Source: Branchiostoma floridae (taxonomy: Eukaryota > Chordata > Leptocardii > Amphioxiformes > Branchiostomatidae). From it: a stretch of DNA of 64,000 nucleotides. Shown here piece after piece: positions 12,781 to 25,518 of the stretch (position 1 is the first letter of the stretch; each line of letters begins with the position of its first letter). Location of the stretch: NCBI RefSeq assembly GCF_000003815.2, contig NC_049988.1:4512645-4576644 (forward strand), given 5' to 3'. The notes under the pieces were generated by a model that saw only the letters and a list, made by a program, of their open reading frames with translations, had not been told where the DNA came from and did no database searches. A program made the translations under genes and the position numbers.

Positions 12781-13760
12781 ATTTCCAGTGGCATTTAGTT
12801 GTATATGGTTATGCATGAATTTACCACAAGCTTACAAGAAGTTGAAGGATATACACAACCTCCAGTATAGGGCCGCGATGACCGTACCGGATTTTCCTAG
12901 TGATGAATATAAAGGGGCATATTTATGGTATGCAGACTAATTTCCAGTGGCATTTAGTTGTATATGGTTATGCATGAATTTACCACAATCTTACAAGAAG
13001 TTGAAGGTAACACACGGCCCAGTATAGGGCGATGATCGTACCGGATTTTCCCAGTGATGAATATAAAGGAGCATACTTATGGTATGAAGACTCATTTCCA
13101 GTGGCATTTAGTTGTAAGTGTTTATGTATGAATTCGCAGAAGAATTTTTAACATTGCAGAAAAAGAATTAAACAATGTGCACAATTTTGCAGAATGAAAA
13201 AAAATCAGGCTTGGGATTCAATTGTTTTTAATATGTTAGCAAACTGGTGGCATTCTCACCCTTACAAGATAACATTACTCTAGAGGATCTTATTGACTCA
13301 TTTGCATCATCAATGTCTTGACTTTGTCTTACTTTTGTTTCCTATTGGACTATCTAAAAATTGTCTTCACCTCCTTTGTATATCAATTCATAGTTAGGGT
13401 ATGAAACCAGCTCTTCAATAGATCTGCTCAGTGTCACTGACAAAACATACTTAAAAGATACTCTGTAGAAAATATTTCCAAATTGCAGAACAAAATCGTG
13501 ACATTCTGCACTTTTGCAGAATGCTGGAAAAAAAGTGGTAGGGCAACGACTGTACCGGATATTTTCAGGGATGAATATGATTATGGTATGAAGACATTTC
13601 CAGATGGCATTTAGATGCTAACATTCAGAATGCATGAATCTTTGCCGACTTAGAAGTCCAATCCTGTACACAGCCTCCAGTATAGGGCAATGACCGTACC
13701 GGATATTGCTAAGGGATGAATACAAAGGGGCATATTTATGGTATGAAGACTCATTTATGC
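12781..13760 (+). repeat. Tandem array of about 155-bp units, interrupted
   Basis: TTTCCAGTGGCATTTAG, CTCCAGTATAGGG, GACCGTACCGGAT and GGTATGAAGACTCATTT recur at 12781, 12940, 13094 and about 13590. Between 13135 and 13530 foreign sequence with repeated TTGCAGAA motifs at both edges interrupts the array. Confidence 0.75.
13135..13530. mobile_element. Possible small element with subterminal GCAGAA repeats
   Basis: It interrupts the 155-bp array. GCAGAA or its complement appears three times in the left 70 bp and four times in the right 60 bp. Exact ends and target duplication were not resolved. Confidence 0.4.
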
Positions 13761-13866
13761 TGACATTTGGATGGCTGTGCATGACAGGGTTAGTAGAGTC
13801 CATTGGCCCGACTGCCCACGGCAAGCGAATTGCTGATCGGGCAAGCCTGATGTATGTTAACGCATA

Positions 13867-14011
13867 CTGTAAATGCAGAAATGTTCGCAGTGGTTTTGTG
13901 TTACCGTTTTTCGCGGTGACCACTTCACCGCGAACTTAAAACCACTGCGAACAAGTTCCATTTTCCCGCTACCACGAAATTAAATCCCCACAAACTTAAA
14001 TGCATTTACAG
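13867..14011. mobile_element. Fold-back MITE, family CTGTAAATGC, copy 4 (145 bp)
   Basis: TA-flanked, with ends CTGTAAATGC and GCATTTACAG. Interior GTTCGCAGTGG pairs with CCACTGCGAAC. A half copy ends nearby at 14261-14303, and a very degenerate one lies at 32497-32606. Confidence 0.85.
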
Positions 14012-14404
14012 TACATCTACGATGACAGTTCGAAAGTTCAAGGTTTGATCTAATCTGCAATGCATCATAACAAAATAGATATTGTTTTGACATGAACCCT
14101 ACCTATGTTTTGTTTTTTTATTACCCAAATTTGCATAGAGAAGACTTCACTCACTTAGCCTTTGTTTGTTTATTAAGAATCTTCATTAGTGACACCATCT
14201 CTCATCTTCCTCTAGAGTCCTATTCTAAGTACTTGTATGATGAAACTCTTAAAAGTGAAAACTGCGAACATTAATCCACCGCAAAAGTTTCTGCATTTAC
14301 AGTAATATGTAGCCACTCCATACGTGTACCTTATCACTAAATTTTGTACAGAGATTTTAATTGCTCTTTTAGCCCCATTAGCTGAAATAAAAATAGGTCG
14401 TATT

Positions 14405-14510
14405 ATAATGCAAAAACATTATACAAGACAGTACAAGACAATACAGCACAATACCAGACGATACAATACAATACATAACAATACGAATGAGTCCAAGACA
14501 ATAGCTTCTT
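14405..14510. repeat. Degenerate (ACAATAC)-like simple repeat
   Basis: Repeated AATAC/ACAAT words over about 100 bp. Confidence 0.7.
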
Positions 14511-14959
14511 GATATGTCAATAGCCAGTGAGAAGGACATGACAAATGAGCAATTAGTGGTGTTGTCCTATTGTTGTACTGTAACGATATTGTATTTTGGG
14601 ATTGTGTCAATGGAACATACTTTATGTAAGTTGTAAGGAGACTATATGGCCTATGACTTTTGCTGAATTTTCGGGATGTGGAGCGCCACTGGTTCCAAAA
14701 CTACTCTTACATACATTCGGCCTCTACTTTTCTCATACTATAGTGAAAATACTGCTTGAGCTGTGTTTGTATAATAAAGTGTGGTCAGAATGCATAAAAA
14801 TAATGAATTTTATAGACATAGATATAAAATCAGAAAAATTTCATATATTATGATATGATTAAAAAGAATATTTCTATCATTATTTAATTTGTTACAATCT
14901 TCCACCAAAACATTAGCCTGAGTACCATCCTCCGTAGTGACCGCTGGCTCACTACTTTC

Positions 14960-15303
14960 CAGGGCTCTAGCTATATATCGTCAGTTTTTCAGTCAATTGA
15001 CGGAAATTTGCTGCATCTGACGGAAAATTTTTTAAACCAATCGGTCAACCTTGACGGACAAAAATCCTTGGTGGAAGCTACAGGCGGCTTGGGGACGCCG
15101 TCCACGGTTGGAAAGCCACACACTGTTTGTTTTGCTGTTTTTATGATTGTTGACAATGTGTGTCGGTGCCTTTCGCATACGATAATCTCATTAAAAACCC
15201 GTTTTTCAAGGTCTCAGTTCAGTCGAAATCAGATAATTTTCGCGGTATTCGCGACAATGGAAATTGGCTGACGGATAAAAATTTCAAGCTGGCTAGAGCC
15301 CTG
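14960..15303. mobile_element. hAT-type MITE with 8-bp target duplication
   Basis: Ends CAGGGCTCTAGC and GCTAGAGCCCTG; CTACTTTC flanks both sides (14952-14959, 15304-15311). Interior matches 38780-39119 on the other strand (GACGGACAAAAATCC, GGCGGCTTGGGGACG). Confidence 0.9.
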
Positions 15304-15598
15304 CTACTTTCGCTTGCTAACCACGGAGTTAGCAAGCGAAAGTAGTGAGCCAAGCTACCTAAACATCTGCTTACTAATTCAGGCTTAGTCACAGATGTAG
15401 GCTGAAATGTTGCCATTTTTGGCTGCACAGTAGTTCAGGGGAAGCTTTATTTTTGTTTATGACTGCTTAGCGAAAAGAGGTCAGCTCTAAAAATAACCAG
15501 GTCCCTAATATATCCCCATGAGGAAAGCACTGCTCCAAAACCTGCATTTAAATGGCTGTTGCTCAATATATGAATATCTGTGCTGTATGCCTGGCAAT

Positions 15599-16345
15599 AA
15601 GGGTGGGTAGAGGTACGGAGTGTACTGGTACAAAACCTTTATTTCTTTCTGGACTGGTCCAGAGAAAATGGACCTATAAAAAGCCAGTGGACTAGATGTT
15701 GGACCGATAAGAAAATGAACAGATTATATTGGCAGGTGTATACACATTTTGTGGCTTGCTTGCCCAAGAAAATAACAAGAGCGAAGTAAAGGAGAGTTGA
15801 CAGTCATTTTTACAGTTTCTACAGATGAACTTGGTCGAAGTTAGTATTGTTTACATGAAGATAGGATTTTAAAACGTCTGAGTGGAAGTCACTAATAAGA
15901 ATCCTTACAGGGCTCGAAATTCATTTTTGGGATTAGGTGCACTGGTGCACCCAACTTAATTTTTGGGTGCACCACTTAAGTTTAAGTAATAACCTAATAA
16001 TAAAACTTGGTTACAAGCTATCAAATTCTTAAGCAAGTACCATGACAGACATTTTTATTATCTTTCTAACACTTAGATGTCAAGAATATGATGTATACTA
16101 GTATACATTGATATCTTTTCATACATAAACCTAAGAAAATATTTGGGTGCACCCACAGAAAATAATTGGGTGCACAGCTCCAATTTTGGGTGCACCTGGG
16201 TGCACATGCCTCAGAAGCAAACTGGACTGTTGTTTTGTATTTCGCCCATTCATAAGTTTTCACAGACAATTACGTTCAGGTCTGGACCTATAGATCTGAT
16301 CATCTGGACCGTATTCATGTGTATTTGTGTGAAATTTCGGGAAGA
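15599..16345. mobile_element. GGGTGGGTA...GGTCC family element with nested GTGCACC element
   Basis: It shares GGACTGGTCC, GATGTTGGACC and GAAAATGAACA with 47966-48512. A GTGCACC-family hAT-like element (15908-16210) starts CAGGGCTCGAAATTC here but lacks its right inverted repeat. The right border of the outer element is unclear. Confidence 0.5.
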
Positions 16346-16649
16346 GTTCTGATTGGCTCAGGACTAGGCAACAGCCAATGACTGGCATCAGAATGGTAAT
16401 TAGATTAAGGGTCAGAGACATTATGTGTCTATCATTGCAAAATTCAGTAGCTAATCTGTGTGAATTGTAAGAACCATATTTTTACAAGTCATAGTACTGT
16501 TGGAAGATACTAAAACAAGAGAGCTTCTTTATTTATAGATGAGGCTGCAGTACCTCTTGCTAAAAGCTACAGGTAGGGGGCAGTGCAGCACAGTGCTCTC
16601 AGGCTATCCTGTTGTTTATATGACATGGTGGGAGGCATAAAAAATCTAT

Positions 16650-16920
16650 TAGATAACAGAGAGAGATATCCGTCATTTGCTCACAAATGTCCTGCTTTGC
16701 AGTACATATAGTTATATCCTAAATAAGACAAGGAACAAAGATGTTAATTCTTTCTAATGAATTTTTTCTAATTTGAAATTTTCTGTTTCTGTTAGATGAT
16801 AGAAAGAGATATCCGTCATTTGCTCACAAATGTTGCATTTTCCAGTATGATATATAATTCTGAATGAGGCAAGGAACAGAACTGCTAGTTCTTTCAAATT
16901 GATTGACACTATTAATATAT
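16650..16920 (+). repeat. Tandem duplication, unit about 142 bp
   Basis: AGAGATATCCGTCATTTGCT occurs at about 16658 and 16800, followed by similar AAGGAACA and TTCTTTC blocks. Confidence 0.7.
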
Positions 16921-17284
16921 ATTGTCTATTTGGCAGAATTTGTATGCAAGTGTCCTTTATTGACTAAGATGGGTCGTTAATTTTCTGTAATTAGAACGAA
17001 TATAGCATAATGAGGGTGCTTAACTTGCCTTTATGTAACCCGCGAGGTTCATTAGTATTCCGAAAGCGCCTCGGCCACGCGACCAGGTGAACATATTCCA
17101 TGTTCTGCCAACCGCTGCCCGGGATGAAGAATCATCCTCTTTAGAGCTTGTGCCCAAAATAGAAACGGCTCGAAATTGCTTCCAAGGATGAGTGATTCGG
17201 GCCACTTTTGGCGAGCGCTTGTCGGCAGTGATTGCAAGGCACCCAGAATAAATGGGCAGCTAGGCGCTGAGGCCGCATTTGCAG
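16921..17284. other. No gene seen
   Basis: Unique-looking sequence; 17040-17285 is more GC-rich than its surroundings and leads straight into the satellite. Confidence 0.45.
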
Positions 17285-20200
17285 CAGGGAAAAAGTCAAG
17301 TAGACACGAATCGAAACACTTGTGTACTGCATGTGATTAGTTTCGTAATGCAGGCTGACGTAACACTGTAAATTCTTTTTTTTTTAGACGGAATTTTGTG
17401 ATGGAAGAAGTTTTTTGTTGCATTTTAAATTCACGGTTAATTCTGTGTACAGTAGTAGCAGTGAAAAGTCAAGTAGACACGAATCGAAACACTTGTGTAC
17501 TGCATGTGATTAGTTTCGTAATGCAGGCTGACGTAACACTGTAAATTCTTTTTTTTTTAGACGGAATTTTGTGATGGAAGAACTTTTTTGTTGCATTTTA
17601 AATTCACGGTTAATTCAATCTGTTACAGTAGTAGCAGTGAAAAGTCAAGTAGACACGAATCGAAACACTTGTGTACTGCATGTGATTAGTTTCGTAATAC
17701 AATCTGACGTAACACTGTAAATTCTTTTTTTTAGACGGAATTTTGTGATGGAAGAAGTTTTTTGTTGCATTTTAAATTCACGGTTGAACAATTCTGTTGC
17801 AGCGGGGAAAAAGTAGACACGAATCGAAACACTTGTGTACTGCATGTGATTACTTTCGTAATACAAGCTGACGTAACACTGTAAATTCTTTTTTTTTTAG
17901 ACGGAATTTTGTGATGGAAGAATTTTTTTGTTGCATTTTAAATTCACAGTTGAACAATTCTGTTCCAGCGGGAAAAAAAGTAGACACGAATCGAAACACT
18001 TGTGTACTGCATGTGATTAGTTCCGTAATACAAGCTGACGTAACACTGTAAATTCTTTTTTTTTTAGACGGAATTTTGTGATGGAAGAAGTTTTTTTCGG
18101 TATTTTAAATTCACGGTTAAACAATTCTGTAGTAGCAGTGAAAAGTCAAGTAGACATGAATTGAAACACTTGTGTACTGCATGTGATTAGTTTCGTAATA
18201 CAAGCTGACGTAACACTGTAAATTCTTTTTTTTAGACGAAATTTTGTGATGGAAGAAGTTTTTTTGTTGCATTTTAAATTCACGGTTAAACAATTCTGTA
18301 GTAGCAGTGAAAAGTCAAGTAGACATGAATCAAAACACTTGTGTACTGCATGCAGCGTTCCCGCCAGGTTCTTGAAAGTATGCGTCCAAATTTTGGGAGG
18401 GGCGTAATGAGCGCCGGAGGCGCGAGACGAGCGCCGCAGGCGCTCGCATTCTAGGGGGGTCCGGGGGCATGCTCCCCCGGGAAAAATTGGATTTCCAAAC
18501 CCTCTAAAACACAATTTCCTGCAATTTGAGAGGAAAATTATGCACTTGAGATTGGATGTCGGTTGCCTCTTTTACTCCCGTTATTCAGTAATCGACGACC
18601 GCACTCTCCCCGAAACTCAGTTATATTAAAAAACTTTAAGCACAGGGAATCAGCCTTCCGTGATCTGGCCCGGGTATTATTTGTCCAGACATGTCTATAT
18701 GGAAATTTTGGATTTTTTGATGTTTCGAAACAGGGCTCTAGCAAGTTCGTCAGCCCATGGAAAAATTCTGCCAATTTTTTTCCGTCATTGAATAAAAAAA
18801 ATGTCTAACGTTTTTTAATACCTCGTGCGATCGATCGATGTTGCGCCCTCACGCATCAAATAGTTTTCCAAGACGATAAAATAACGACACCATCACACTT
18901 TTTTTTCTATTTTGACCGATGATTTTACTCAAATTTTTCGAATCGGTGGGGTTTTACGAGGCCGCGTCGTCATTTTCCACGAGCGTGCGTTTGTTTCCTG
19001 CGACCTCAGGTAACCCCGTTCTCGGCGTGAAATCTTTTGCTGGATTTCTTTTTAAATAGACCAAGAACGTTATACATTACTCGAAGGAGGACGATCTGCT
19101 GCGTCTTTGGCAGCGATCAGTGCCGGTGTAGCCTTGAAGCAGTAGCCAGGAAAGACGTCCTGCATGCTGGGCGCTGCGATCGACCGTCCGTCTGGGGAGG
19201 GGGGCGTGCCGCGCCATGTGCCACGGAGGGCAATGCCAGTGCACTGCCGACTCGATCGACGATCGACAACAATATTGCGGCCCCTTTTCAGTTTTCTGCC
19301 GCAAATTTTGTCATTTTGAAACAAAGAAATTTTGTAAATAAAAAATTAAAGTGTATATTTTGGATTTTTCACTTATTTACCGCGCACCGCTTTTTTTAAA
19401 ACTTGGACAGCAGTTATGGAAGAAACAAGCCAGACGACACGGGCAATATCACCAAACAACGTCACGTGCGCTAATACTCGGTAACTTTTTTTCCCGATGA
19501 CCAATGATAGAGTATAACATTCGGTTATCATACGCTGATTGGCTATTCAGATGATTGGATTTGGACCTGGTGGCCAATCTAGACTGCTTGGCGCCGGCGG
19601 CATGTTGTCAAAGATACCAACTGCCAATCAACTGCCCACGGCGTGAGAACTTTTGTTGAGATGTGCAACACTCGCGCAGAACAGTTTGTTTGTTCAATAC
19701 TAGTATTACCCACAAATCTTTAACAAATACGTGGAAATGAGGACAAGTAAGTATCATGTTAATATCAGAATATAAAATCTAAATAAGATTACTTCCTCAT
19801 CAGAAGAGGTACCGGTGTTAAAGAATGCTGACTGTCATATGTATCTCACGGACTACAAAAAAAAATGCATTGCGCAACGGACAGCTCAGACTGGCGCGTG
19901 GCAGGGTGTGTCGGACATGGGTCCGCTAGTTGTAAAATGTGCCGCGATCCGCCCTATGCCCAGACTACCGGGAGGACCGGGAAGTGAACAATTTTAAGTA
20001 TAAATTGTGAAGGTACTAGGATTCCTTCTTATAAAGACAGATTACATTTTTTTTAAAGATTCCAGATACATTTTGTACACGGGTGGTTCAGGTCAGGTTT
20101 CAGATTTTTTATGGACGCATTCAGCCGAGCCGATTGCGTCTTTCCAGAAAAAAATGCGTCCAAAGACGTAAGGACGTATGCCTGGCGGGAACGCTGACTG

Positions 20201-22345
20201 CATGTGATTAGTTTCGTAATACAAGCTGACGTAACACTGTAAATTTTTTTTTTTAGACAAAATTTTGTGATGGAAGAACTTTTTTCGGTATTTTAAATTC
20301 ACGGTTAAACAATTCTGCAGTAGCAGTGAAAAGTCAAGTAGACATGAATCGACACACTTGGGTACTGCATGCATGTGATTAGTTTCGTAATACAGGCTGA
20401 CGTAACACTGTAAATTCTTTTTTTTTAGACAGAATTTTGTGATGGAAGAACTTTTTTCGGTATTTTAAATTCACGGTTAAACAATTCTGCAGTAGCAGTG
20501 AAAAGTCAAGTAGACATGAATCGACACACTTGGGTACTGCATGCATGTGATTAGTTTCGTAATACAGGCTGACGTAACACTGTAAATTCTTTTTTTTTAG
20601 ACAGAATTTTGTGATGGAAGAAGTTTTTTTGCAGTATTTCAAATTTACGGTTAAACAATTCTGTAACTTAGAAGTGAAACGTCAAGTAGACACAAATTGA
20701 AACACTTGTACTGCATGTGATTAGTTTCGTAATACAGGCTGACATAACATTGTAAATTCTTTTTTTTAGACGGAATTTCACGATGGAAGAAGTTTTTTGC
20801 AGTATTTCAAATTTACAGTTAAACAATTCTGTAGTAGAAGTGAAACGTCAAGTAGACACAAATTGAAACACTTGGGTACTGCATGTGATTAGTTTCGTAA
20901 TACAGGCTGACATAACATTGTGAATTCTTTTTTTTAGACGGAATTTTGTGATGGAAGAATTTTTTTTGTTGCATTTTAAATTCACGGTTAAACAATTTTG
21001 TAGTAGCAGTGAAAAGTCAAGTAGACACGAATCGAAACACTTGTGTACTGCATGTGATTAGTTTCGTAATACAGACTGACGTAACACTGTTAATTCTTTT
21101 TTGTAGATGGAATTTTGTGATGGAAGAAGTTTTTTGTTGCATTTTAAATTCACGGTTAAACAATTTTGTAGTAGCAGTGAAAAGTCAAGTAGACATGAAT
21201 CGAAACACTTGTGTACTGCATGTGATTAGTTTCGTAATACAGGCTGACGTAACATTGTAAATTCTTTTTTTTAGACGGAATTTCACGATGGAAGAAGTTT
21301 TTTGCAGTATTTTAAATTCACGGTTAAACAATTCTGTAGTAGCAGTGAAAAGTCAAGTAGACACGAATTGAAACACTTGTGTACTGCATGTGATTAGTTT
21401 CGTAATACAGGCTGACATAACATTGTAAATTCTTTTTTTTTAGACGGAATTTTGTGATGGAAGAAGTTTTTTGTTGCATTTTAGATTCACGGTTAAACAA
21501 TTCTGTATTAGCAATGAAAAGTCAAGTAGACATGAATTGAAACACTTGTGTACTGCATGTGATTAGTTTCGTAATACAAGCTGATGTAATACTGTAAATT
21601 CTTTTTTTTAGACAGAATTTTGTGATGGAAGAAGTTTTTTTGCAGTATTTCAAATTTACGGTTAAACAATTCTATAGTAGCAGTGAAAAGTCAAGTAGAC
21701 ATGAATTGAAACACTTGTGTACTGCATGTGATTAGTTTCGTAATACAAGCTGATGTCACTGTAAATTCTTTTTTTTAGATGGAATTTTGTGATGGAAGAA
21801 GTTTTTTGCAGTATTTCAAATTCACGGTTAAACAATTCTGTAGTAGAAGTGAAACGTCAAGTAGACACGAATCAAAACACTTGTGTACTGCACGGGATTA
21901 GTTTCGTAATACAAGCTGACGTAACACTGTAAATTCTTTTTTTTTTAGACGGAATTTTGTGATGGAAGAATTTTTTTGTTGCATTTTAAATTCACAGTTT
22001 AACTATTTTGTAGTAGCAGTGAAAAGTCAAGTAGGCACGAATCGAAACACTTGTGTACTGCATGTGATTAGTTTCGTAACACAGGCTGACGTAACACTGT
22101 AAATTCCTTTTTTTTTAGACGGAATTTTGTGATGGAAGAACTTTTTTCGGTATTTCAAATTTACGGTTAAACAATTTTGTAGTAGCAGTGAAAAGTCAAG
22201 TAGACATGAATTGAAACACTTGTGTACTGCATGTGATTAGTTTCGTAATACAAGCTGATGTAATACTGTAAATTCTTTTTTTTAGACGCAATTTCAGGAT
22301 GTAAAAAAGTTTTCTGCGGTATTTTAAATTCAAGGTTTAAACAAT
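17285..22345. repeat. Satellite array, about 19 units of 166-176 bp, split by a transposon
   Basis: Unit landmarks are AAAAGTCAAGTAGACA, ACTTGTGTACTGCATG, TGATTAGTTTCGTAAT, GACGTAACACTGTAAATTC, a T-run, GAATTTTGTGATGGAAGAA and TTTTAAATTCACGGTTAA. Units recur from 17332 to 18350 and from 20197 to 22345. Long open frames across units on either strand come only from the repetition. Confidence 0.95.
18353..20196. mobile_element. hAT-type element (1.84 kb) inserted in the satellite, 8-bp target duplication
   Basis: Ends CAGCGTTCCCGCCAGG and CCTGGCGGGAACGCTG are perfect inverted repeats. ACTGCATG lies on both sides (18345-18352, 20197-20204), and intact satellite units carry it once, followed by TGATTAG. 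Interior has GC-rich blocks (18390-18480, 19120-19270) and a partial CAGGGCTCTAGC element at 18731, but no transposase. Confidence 0.93.
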
Positions 22346-23052
22346 TTTGTAGTAGCAGTAATATTATGCTTAAAAATAAGTTAAAATGCATGTTTGAGTT
22401 GTCATGAATTTGTGTACTGTGTTTGTGTGTACTGTTACTATAAAATCTATGCAAAGATTTTGAGATTTACAGTAGAATTCTTGGACTAAGAATAAAGTTG
22501 ACCTAGTAATGGTATACTCAAGATTTTCTTCAATATCTTATCAGATGCACTGAGGACACATCTAAGAACTTGATAAGGATTACCAAAAATAAAACTCTTG
22601 AGTCTTCTTTTCCTATATCTTGGGAAAGATTTTTTTGCATGAATCGGCTTCAGAAAAGCCTAATTTTTACTGTGTTTGGCAAGATTTGCTTATTTTCTAT
22701 CTTCTGAAATCTAGTGTTTGTGAAATGCTTTAAATCTGAAGTTGTGTGGGTGTATGCCTCCCAGATTTATATAGCAAATGCGTCAGGCGGTCTATATTGA
22801 TATCGTGCTTTGCCCTATACATGCGTGTGTTGATGGCCTTTCTGCGGCTGATAGCTGCGCAAATTTCAAGTTGTTTACTTCTGTCAGTTACCTTTCAGCG
22901 TAGTCCTGTCGGGCTATTTTTGGCCGCGTGTATAAAAACAGGATATAGGGAGGTTAGCGAAGGGCAGATGGAATTTTTCGGTCCTGAAAATTTGAATAGT
23001 TCAAACTCGAGACAAGAAAACATATCATACATTTTGTATTTATCATAAATAT
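22346..23052. other. No gene seen
   Basis: AT-rich; short frames without recognisable content. Confidence 0.45.
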
Positions 23053-23148
23053 ACACCATCAAAAACAATATGTTTTCTCTACCTGGGAAAACGTAAGTTT
23101 TATCTTTGAAAGTGAAAGGTAGTGAAAACATATTGTTTTTGATGGTGT
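23053..23148. repeat. Inverted repeat with 32-bp arms
   Basis: Arms 23053-23084 and 23117-23148 are reverse complements with one mismatch (the outer 25 bp perfect) around a 32-bp spacer. It lies 67 bp before an assembly gap. Confidence 0.9.
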
Positions 23149-23215
23149 GTTCTTTTCCTTTCTTCTGTCATTTGCAGTAGCCAGTCAGAAACCAAGATTG
23201 GGACATTTTGGGGCG

Positions 23216-23315
23216 NNNNNNNNNNNNNNNNNNNNNNNNNNNNNNNNNNNNNNNNNNNNNNNNNNNNNNNNNNNNNNNNNNNNNNNNNNNNNNNNNNNNN
23301 NNNNNNNNNNNNNNN
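23216..23315. other. Assembly gap, 100 N
   Basis: Exactly 100 N, probably a placeholder of unknown true length. Confidence 0.99.
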
Positions 23316-23347
23316 GTACATTTGTATTTTACTTGTGCATCGCATTG

Positions 23348-23571
23348 TAACGCTGGTTCACCTTTATCCGAGGGTAGCCTATATTCGTTGTTTGTAAGAG
23401 AAAAAAAGCGTATTTAGGGATATGAAGTCGACGGACAGTGGTTTCAAATCGAAACATTTTGAAAATATTGCAAATTTGAAACCACTGTCAGCAGAGTTAA
23501 TACTCCTAAATGTGCTGTTTTTAAAGACAACGGATAAAGGGCACCCCACGGATAAAGGTGAATTAGCGTTA
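23348..23571. mobile_element. MITE with TIR around GCTGGTTCACCTTTATCC, copy 1
   Basis: TAACGCTGGTTCACCTTTAT pairs with ATAAAGGTGAATTAGCGTTA (one mismatch). The interior has an inner inverted repeat GACAGTGGTTTCAAAT / ATTTGAAACCACTGTC. The copy at 40968-41185 is in opposite orientation. Confidence 0.8.
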
Positions 23572-24016
23572 TGTCATTGTGACTGAATGTGAGTGTATGG
23601 GGGGAAAATGACAAAAAATTCACAAAGATACAACCCCAAATCCTAAATAAAAGGTATTAGTGGGCATATTTTCACATCTGAAATAATTTGTCATACTAGT
23701 GTTCTATATGATTGGGCTATCTTTGTGACTGTGTGATTCTTTCTATAAATTCATTCATCAGAAAAGAACTTATTTTTTATACAATAATATTTTTAAAGTG
23801 CCAGTCAGCCAAGTACATTATAGCAAGATTGGAAATCTAGTTGGCTGTTTCGTTTGTATTTCTAATTATAGCCAGATTTATTTGTTTTTGTCCCTTCATC
23901 ATAACAACATTGGGCACAGGTGACGTACGAACATAAATACATGCCATTAAAGTGAATCACCGAGGTAATTTTAGCTCTATTCAAACAGACTATGGCATTA
24001 ATGCGGTATTAGGCTA

Positions 24017-25249
24017 CTCTCACCTCTCAAATAGAAGTACCCCCTGGAATAAAAGTACCCCCCGGACAAATCTTCAAAATCTAATAAAAGTACCCCCTGG
24101 AATAAAAGTACCCCCCGGAAAATTACCAAATTGACATGTAAACTGTGCCCATGCTACTTCAGTCCAAGAGAAGATGATAAGCAGGTAGGCTCTTTTTATT
24201 TATTTATGACTCAGTACCATATCAGTTATTTTTTTTTTTTATTACCATATCAGTTAATTGTATAAATAATGAACAGAATAATTCCCATGTTATTGCACAT
24301 ATTTTCTTTATCTGACTTCTGAGTGTCACACCATCAACAAAGATTAAAATAAAAGTAAAAAAAATGACTGAAAATAAAAATTGAAGAAATAAAAAAGTTT
24401 ATTTTATAATCATTGTTACAAAATAACATTTTGAAGAAACATTCCAACTTAGAATACCTTATTCTCCACTTGTGCTATTTTCAATGTTGCAGAAACCAAG
24501 GTCATAGACACTGCCCCCTATCGAGAAATACGGGTACTGCAGAAAATATATGATTCTCTCGCGCATTACCGCGAGATTCGGCGTGAGTTGATGAATCCAA
24601 CATGGCGGATCTTTTCGAGCCGATTGAACGCTATGCTTTGTTTTGGAATGATTTTTTCGTTGCTGGAACATTAAAACAAGTTGACTACGGGTGAAAAATA
24701 GTGGAAAAGTATTGGTAACTTTTTAATTTGTTTGGTTGGTGGTTAATTTCTGTGTTTTGATAGAGAATTTACGGAAGTAAGCGACTGTGTGTGTAGCATG
24801 TGACCTCGATGTTTTCGTCTTTGTTCAGCGCAACATTTCAAGATTTTTGGAAGGTTAAAGATGGTCTTAAACGAAAAGGATATATTTTTTTACGAGTCCA
24901 GTACCGAATCACTTGTGTTCCGCTATTTTTGGACCTGAACCAAAACGTTTTTGCAAGTCCAGAACTGGTCCTGCGTACCGGTACGCATCCCTAGTTATGT
25001 TTGGGTCATAGCGCTAGCGGCAGGGAAATCCGCGATGCCTCGTCCGAAAAATAGTGAATATTAAGCAAAAATACAGCGGAAATATGGGCAGAAAATACCA
25101 AACTTTCAATATTTTTGGGGTCCCTGGTTAGTAAAGAAAGCCCCAATTTGAAAAAAAAATAAACGTACCGTCTAAAATAAGGACGTACCGGGTGGATTTT
25201 GAGGCGGAAAAAAATAAACGTACCGGTACGTTTATTTGAGAGGTGAGAG
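24017..25249. mobile_element. TA-flanked inverted-repeat element (1.23 kb), inner-element-free relative of 3160-9430
   Basis: Same ends (CTCTCACCTCTCAAATA and complement) bordered by TA (24015-24016, 25250-25251), in the opposite orientation to 3160-9430. It contains GGGGGTAC-type repeats near one end and GTACCGGTAC near the other. Position 24716 is the empty site of the inner element. Confidence 0.9.
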
Positions 25250-25518
25250 TAAGTTGATTCGATTTTAGGGATAACGTTCGCATGTGCATCAATTTTTGTC
25301 CGTTTCTGCCCCCCCAAAAGCTTTTCGAGTATACTGAAAATTGTACAATGCAGCTGCAAAATGATATGTGCGATAAATCCAAAACAAGTATCAAATGGCT
25401 TCTAATGTCCTAGAATACAAAGTCAGTCCCAATGTGAAAGAAGATGTGAAAGAACAAAAAAGAGTCTGTAATTGTTTATTATAATCTATAACAGTTTGAC
25501 CTAAGGTCCCAAACTGTA

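Noticed and set aside
12236-12781. 181-codon minus-strand frame in a CpG-rich block
   Set aside because: Lies wholly inside an inverted-repeat element, overlaps open frames on the other strand, and shows no domain; GC-richness alone keeps stops rare.
18146-22454. Several 80-120 codon frames in the satellite, both strands
   Set aside because: Repeated peptides come from the 170-bp unit and change frame between units; no independent coding signal.
24459-24671. Frame also found at 8702-8986
   Set aside because: Repeated because both lie in copies of one transposon; differences do not favour synonymous change and no known protein is matched.
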